A DNA stretch of 42,119 nt, from the NCBI GenBank assembly GCA_964392665.1, contig CAYMQB010000021.1, forward strand, positions 1 to 42,119, given 5' to 3'. The notes beneath the pieces were generated by a model. It did no database searches and was not told the origin of the DNA. It saw only the letters and a list, made by a program, of their open reading frames with translations. Position 1 is the stretch's first letter; the number at the start of each line of letters is the position of its first letter. Made by a program: the position numbers and the translations under genes. Positions 38,826-42,119 of this stretch are shown piece after piece. This DNA comes from CAYMQB01 sp964392665. Lineage in GTDB: Bacteria > Hydrothermota > E44-bin80.

Positions 38826-39974
38826 CTATTTTTCTGGCTTTTCAGGTGGAGTCAGTTTTGTTCCACATTCCGGGCAGAATTTCGTTCCAAGAGGCACTTG
38901 GATTCCACATTTCGAGCACGTTATCATCGTTGGCACCAATGATGCTCCACAGTTGGGACAGAACTTAGTGTCTTTTGGAATTTGCGCTTTGCATTTTGGG
39001 CAGGTTATGTTTTCAATCTTAAGTTCTGTTCCACAAGAACTGCAGAATTTTGCCGAAGCAGGATTTAATGTATCACACTTCGGGCATTTAACCTGTGGTC
39101 CTCCCTGCTGTCCATAAGCTTGACTGATCATACCGGGCATCATCATTCCCATACCCAAACCTGCACCGAGGCCGAGACCTGCACCGGCTGTTCCTGCACC
39201 ACCACCTTCTCCACCCGATTGCTTTGCCGCATCTCTGAGTGCTTTTGCAGTTTGAAATTGAGTGAATTTACCAAGATCACCAACTGCAGCCATTCCAGAA
39301 CGTTCGTCTATCATTTTTTGAACTTCAGCAGGGGGAGTTATTGCATTGATATAAAAATCTAACAATTCAATGCCGTATTTGGAAAAATCATCCTGTATTC
39401 TTGCCTTCGTACCTGTCGAAATTTCATCATAGTGTTTGGGAAGGTCAAAAATACTCTTCTGATTTTCACCGAGAAAGTCTGTCAAGCGAGCAATGATGAT
39501 TGTTCTTAGGAAGTTTTCTATCTCTTCCCTTCGGAAGACACCCTGCGTTCCAACGATTTTGTTTATAAACAGCTGAGGGTCTGTTATTCTTTCGCTGTAT
39601 GTTCCAAATGCTCTTAGTCTAACCATATGCAATTCCGTATCTCTGAAAGGAATTGGCTCCTGGGTTCCCCATTTCGCATTTGTAAACACCTTACCATTAA
39701 CAAAATATACTTCGACTCTAAAAGGACTTTTTCCATCAAATGCTGCACCAATAATTCTACGTAGAACTGGAAGATTTAGTGTTGTTAAAGTGTGACGTCC
39801 GGCTCTAAACGAATCAAGAGCCTTTCCATCTCTAAAGAAAACTGCATATTGATTTTCCCTTACGACTAACTGGCTGCCAAGCTGCGTCTCACCAGAACCT
39901 GATTCAGGAATTCTATGAACCATTTCTTCGCCGGTTTCATCGAAAAATTCCATTACTTCGAAAAACTTAGCCAT
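38826..39974 (-). CDS. SPFH domain protein with three C-terminal zinc ribbons
   Basis: This 382-residue protein has an N-terminal SPFH/band-7-like domain (about 1-230, with GSQLVVRENQYAVFFRDGKALDSFRAGRHTL and FGTYSERITDPQLFINKIVG). A Gly/Ala/Met-rich linker follows (GLGLGAGLGMGMMMPGM), then three CxxC-x10-CxxC ribbons starting CPKCDTLNP, CPKCKAQIP and CSKCGIQVP. Similar proteins are annotated as SPFH or 'virion core protein'-like and may form membrane-associated assemblies; function is unknown. No membrane helix is present. The frame also has a TTG at 39989, but GGAGG lies 8 nt before the ATG at 39974, which overlaps the upstream stop by 8 nt. Confidence 0.87.
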   Translation of the reverse strand: MAKFFEVMEFFDETGEEMVHRIPESGSGETQLGSQLVVRENQYAVFFRDGKALDSFRAGRHTLTTLNLPVLRRIIGAAFDGKSPFRVEVYFVNGKVFTNAKWGTQEPIPFRDTELHMVRLRAFGTYSERITDPQLFINKIVGTQGVFRREEIENFLRTIIIARLTDFLGENQKSIFDLPKHYDEISTGTKARIQDDFSKYGIELLDFYINAITPPAEVQKMIDERSGMAAVGDLGKFTQFQTAKALRDAAKQSGGEGGGAGTAGAGLGLGAGLGMGMMMPGMISQAYGQQGGPQVKCPKCDTLNPASAKFCSSCGTELKIENITCPKCKAQIPKDTKFCPNCGASLVPTMITCSKCGIQVPLGTKFCPECGTKLTPPEKPEK

Positions 39975-40494
39975 TTTCGTTTCCTCCAATAATTGTTGTT
40001 ATAATATTTTCTCTCGAGAGTAACTTTTCGTTTAATTCGTCAATAAACTTTATCAATCCTTCGAGAAGCGGAACTAAAGTATCTGAATCAATTGCTTTTG
40101 ACAGTATATCGACTTTTTCTTTGAATTTAGTAATATCTTCATTAAATGACAGGTCAAAATTATAGATTTTCTCAAGTTCCGGGAAATCGATAGAAACTAC
40201 ATCGAAGAAAGGTTTGTAACCATGGTCCGCGAATCGAACCTTGTCAGTTAGTTTTTCAAGCTTTTTGTATATTCTGTCTACGGGTGTTAAGAGATCAAGA
40301 TTTCCTTTGTTTGTTATTGCATTTGTGATTTCATCCAAATCTCTTTTAATCTCTCTAAGTTTTTCCACAAGATACATTCTATAAAGGTGGTCGGTTTCTC
40401 TCCTTTTCTCTCGTTTCTGATAACCTGCATATCCTGGGATGTGGAACGCAATTTTCTCCATCAAATTTTTCAAGCCTTTTCCTATATCGCCCAT
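39967..40494 (-). CDS. helical partner protein of the SPFH gene, unknown function
   Basis: This 175-residue protein is largely alpha-helical and charged, with coiled-coil potential in YLVEKLREIKRDLDEITNAI and IDELNEKLLSREN. GLKNLMEKIAFHIPGYAGYQKREKRRETD at the N-terminus looks like an amphipathic, possibly membrane-binding helix. I know this general type (HIPGYxGYxxRExRRE...D) as an uncharacterised protein often next to band-7/SPFH genes. It overlaps the SPFH gene by 8 nt and has GGAGGAGG before its ATG, so the two products are probably made together. Confidence 0.75.
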   Translation of the reverse strand: MGDIGKGLKNLMEKIAFHIPGYAGYQKREKRRETDHLYRMYLVEKLREIKRDLDEITNAITNKGNLDLLTPVDRIYKKLEKLTDKVRFADHGYKPFFDVVSIDFPELEKIYNFDLSFNEDITKFKEKVDILSKAIDSDTLVPLLEGLIKFIDELNEKLLSRENIITTIIGGNENG

Positions 40495-40515
40495 TTTACC
40501 TCCTCCTTTTTCTTG

Positions 40516-40544
40516 AATTTAGCAGATTTTGCTCGTATTGTCAA
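40516..40544 (-). promoter_or_regulatory. promoter of the SPFH operon
   Basis: On the minus strand TTGACA (40544-40539) and TAAATT (40521-40516) are 17 nt apart, followed by a short leader with GGAGGAGG. Confidence 0.72.
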
Positions 40545-40651
40545 TAAAAAACCGCCAAGAATTGCGTAAATAATGCTGAAATGAATTCACTATAATGCTG
40601 TTTAGGATGACATTGTTCAGGCAGAGGATACATAAACTATTAAGACAAAAC

Positions 40652-40682
40652 AAAAAAGGGGGACATAAATTGCCCCCCCTTC
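40652..40682 (-). terminator. rho-independent terminator of the 137-aa membrane protein gene
   Basis: Read on the minus strand, AAGGGGG (40681-40675) pairs with CCCCCTT (40662-40656) around a 12-nt loop, and the RNA continues as a T-run (A-run at 40652-40657 on the plus strand). This is the clearest terminator in the window and separates this gene from the SPFH operon promoter downstream. Confidence 0.85.
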
Positions 40683-40697
40683 CGGTATCTTGTTCTA

Positions 40698-41111
40698 CTA
40701 AGTACCTGGTTCTGAAGCTGGTGTTGGCGTGGATGCAGTTCCTGCGAACCAGGCTTTGCCCTGTTCGTTAAAAATGTTTATCAAAATGATAATTCCAAGG
40801 ACTGTTCCTATTGGAATGCTTGGAAGCATTAATATTCCAAAAATAATCGCCATAATTTTCCCATAATTCTTTGCGTTTGCAACACCCTTTGCCGTAAAAA
40901 AATAGAGAATGAATATGACAATTCCAAGTATGATGTAGAAAACACCTAATCCAGCACCGAAAGCCATTGCTGCGCCAGCCCCTTCTTCTCCTGTAACCCT
41001 TGCAGCACCACCTACAGCTATCATTATTATGCCACCAATTACGCACCCAATAAGTGCCAACCATGCTAAGATCAAAAAGATAATCTTCACAGCCTTTATT
41101 CCTCCTGGCAT
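40698..41111 (-). CDS. small integral membrane protein, paralogue 1
   Basis: This 137-residue protein has three or four membrane helices (AVKIIFLILAWLALIGCVIG, LGVFYIILGIVIFILYFFTA, IMAIIFGILMLPSIPIG and VLGIIILINIF) and a Thr/Pro/Ser-rich tail. The stretch NYGKIMAIIFGILMLPSIPIGTVLGI resembles a common uncharacterised family ending in a short helix and ...FNE..KAWF. Function is unknown. The gene at 41512-41961 is a close paralogue. GGAGGTG lies before the ATG. Confidence 0.72.
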   Translation of the reverse strand: MPGGIKAVKIIFLILAWLALIGCVIGGIIMIAVGGAARVTGEEGAGAAMAFGAGLGVFYIILGIVIFILYFFTAKGVANAKNYGKIMAIIFGILMLPSIPIGTVLGIIILINIFNEQGKAWFAGTASTPTPASEPGT

Positions 41112-41511
41112 TTTTTCACCTCCTTTCTTTTATCTTAGGTTGATTAGAACATTGTTCATTCATATCACAAAATTCAGATTTTGTCAAAGCATTTTTTGGT
41201 ATTTTATTGGATACTGTGAAAATAATATGAAAAAATATGAAAGAAACCACAAAAAGAAAACCACAGAGGACACAGAGAAAATGCTATCTTACTATAGAAG
41301 ACAAAAAGACCACATAAAAGGCGAAAAAGAGCTTGATACTGAGTCAGAAACATTAGGAAACTGTATGAAGACAGGAAGCAGATTTGAAGTCAGAGAGGGT
41401 GAAGAAAGAAATGATTCATGACCCATTGAAAGTAATAAGCTCAGACTCTCTGTGGTGGAGTTTTTTCCAGAATCTTTTATTGTAATAAGAATGCAGAATG
41501 AATATAAAATA
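41112..41511. other. region between the two paralogues
   Basis: These 400 nt contain the promoter of paralogue 1 (41159-41187). The rest has no supported gene. AACCACAGAGGACACAGAG (about 41252-41270) and CTCTCTGTGGTGG (41445-41457) face each other and belong to the CTCTGTGG-type dispersed sequence also seen near 36299-36317. An open frame running 41029-41421 is an artefact of these sequences and of the opposite strand. Confidence 0.55.
41159..41187 (-). promoter_or_regulatory. promoter of paralogue 1
   Basis: On the minus strand TTGACA (41187-41182) and TATGAA (41164-41159) are 17 nt apart. The spacer matches that of the paralogue 2 promoter at 13 of 17 positions. Confidence 0.72.
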
Positions 41512-41961
41512 CTATTCTACAGATGATGCAATTGGTGCAGGAACTTCGCCAAACCAGATTTTGCTCTGGTCGTTGAAAATATTAAGCAGGATAAATATGC
41601 CGAGAATTGTTCCTATAGGTATCCATGGGAGCATAAGAATCCCAAATATAATGGCAAGTATCTTAGCCCAATTCCTTTTATTGGCAATACCTTTAGCAGT
41701 AATTATGTAAAAAATGAAGAGAATAATTCCAAAAATTATAACGGGTAGACCCAGAAAACCAGCTAATACAGAACCAGCGGTAGCAGCTGATGCGGCATCT
41801 CCTTCTTGCGACTCATATCCTTTCGTTTCCATTCCTTTCATTAGTAATCCGCCCATTATTCCACCTGTTGCTATAACAATTACACCGAAAACTACAGAAA
41901 TAATGCAGAGACATGCAAGTATTTGGTAAATGATTTTTACAGCTCTGATTTTTCCAGGCAT
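41512..41961 (-). CDS. small integral membrane protein, paralogue 2
   Basis: This 149-residue protein is built like its neighbour: AVKIIYQILACLCIISVVFGVIVIATGG, AGFLGLPVIIFGIILFIFYIITAKGIA, and KILAIIFGILMLPWIPIGTILGIFILLNIFNDQSKIWF. MPGKIRAVKIIY against MPGGIKAVKIIF, and the near-identical last 45 residues, show a tandem duplication. The loop after helix 1 differs (GMETKGYESQEGDA). GGAGG lies before the ATG. Function is unknown. Confidence 0.72.
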   Translation of the reverse strand: MPGKIRAVKIIYQILACLCIISVVFGVIVIATGGIMGGLLMKGMETKGYESQEGDAASAATAGSVLAGFLGLPVIIFGIILFIFYIITAKGIANKRNWAKILAIIFGILMLPWIPIGTILGIFILLNIFNDQSKIWFGEVPAPIASSVE

Positions 41962-42006
41962 AATTTCCTCCTTCGTTGGTTATTGAGTTAGCTAAAATAT
42001 TTGAAG

Positions 42007-42035
42007 TTTATATCACACATTTTACATTTTGTCAA
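42007..42035 (-). promoter_or_regulatory. promoter of paralogue 2
   Basis: On the minus strand TTGACA (42035-42030) and TATAAA (42012-42007) are 17 nt apart, with the spacer ending TGTGA as in paralogue 1. Confidence 0.75.
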
Positions 42036-42119
42036 AACGTTTTTGGGAGATTTTTGAAGGGTTTTTAGTTTGTCATTTATGTTAAAAGACAACCCTTTTT
42101 TGTTTGTGCAAATGATTTT

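Noticed and set aside
41029..41421. 130-codon open frame on the plus strand
   Set aside because: Its first part is antisense to paralogue 1 and the rest covers the CTCTGTGG-type repeat; composition is not protein-like.
1..42119. CRISPR array, tRNA, rRNA, prophage or insertion sequence
   Set aside because: I saw no regularly spaced direct repeats, no tRNA T-loop context outside coding genes, and no integrase or transposase-like protein.

Overview
The window is a gene-dense, AT-rich bacterial chromosome segment. It carries about 33 protein genes, no rRNA or tRNA genes that I can see, and no phage, integrase or CRISPR locus. The cell appears to have two membranes: there is an LpxH-like hydrolase, lipoproteins with clear lipoboxes and a small beta-barrel-like secreted protein. 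The gene mix (DUF3857-transglutaminase proteins, a GlmU-like enzyme of the alternative type, archaeal-type phosphoglycerate mutase, split glycine decarboxylase, a SPFH protein with zinc ribbons, a YfhO-like membrane protein) suggests an uncultured lineage of the WOR-3/Stahlbacteria or a related candidate-phylum type. That placement is inference.

Layout. 1-6.4 kb (+): envelope genes (GT4 and GT2 glycosyltransferases, polysaccharide deacetylase, UbiA prenyltransferase, TPR protein, ICMT-like methyltransferase), then a decayed ACR3 arsenite-pump fragment and a VIT-type metal transporter. 6.4-9.7 kb (-): operon of GlmU-like protein, aspartate-semialdehyde dehydrogenase and class III aminotransferase. 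10-13 kb (+): nadB, hibernation factor and hprK. 13.0-13.4 kb (-): a lone receiver-like domain. 13.6-18.2 kb (+): rimO, then gcvT-gcvH-gcvPA without gcvPB. 18.1-23.1 kb (-): mazG, dgt, purH, apgM. 23.3-28.2 kb (+): YfhO-like protein, an unrecognised TIM-barrel-like protein, a PH-like membrane protein and an LpxH-like hydrolase. 28.2-42 kb (-): ftsX, ftsE, two DUF3857 proteins, a ROK kinase, an orphan leuD, an ArsB/NhaD-like permease with a lipoprotein and a barrel-like protein, the SPFH protein with its partner, and two paralogous small membrane proteins.

Expression signals are unusually readable. Many genes have a TTGACA/TTGACT box, a 16-18 nt spacer and a TATAAT-like box. They fall into two classes. 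One has a leader with a strong Shine-Dalgarno (SD) sequence. In the other (ftsE, leuD, the 690-aa DUF3857 gene, probably the GlmU-like gene) the -10 box ends only 8-12 nt before the ATG and there is no SD, which predicts leaderless or nearly leaderless mRNAs.

The most notable observations are: a lipoprotein gene whose only sensible start is AUA, overlapping the upstream stop as AUAA; a tandem pair of DUF3857 proteins, one with an intact transglutaminase triad and one without; a 15-codon leader ORF whose stop abuts the nadB start; a dispersed palindromic repeat family; and a different palindromic repeat that supplies the last codons of a TPR gene.
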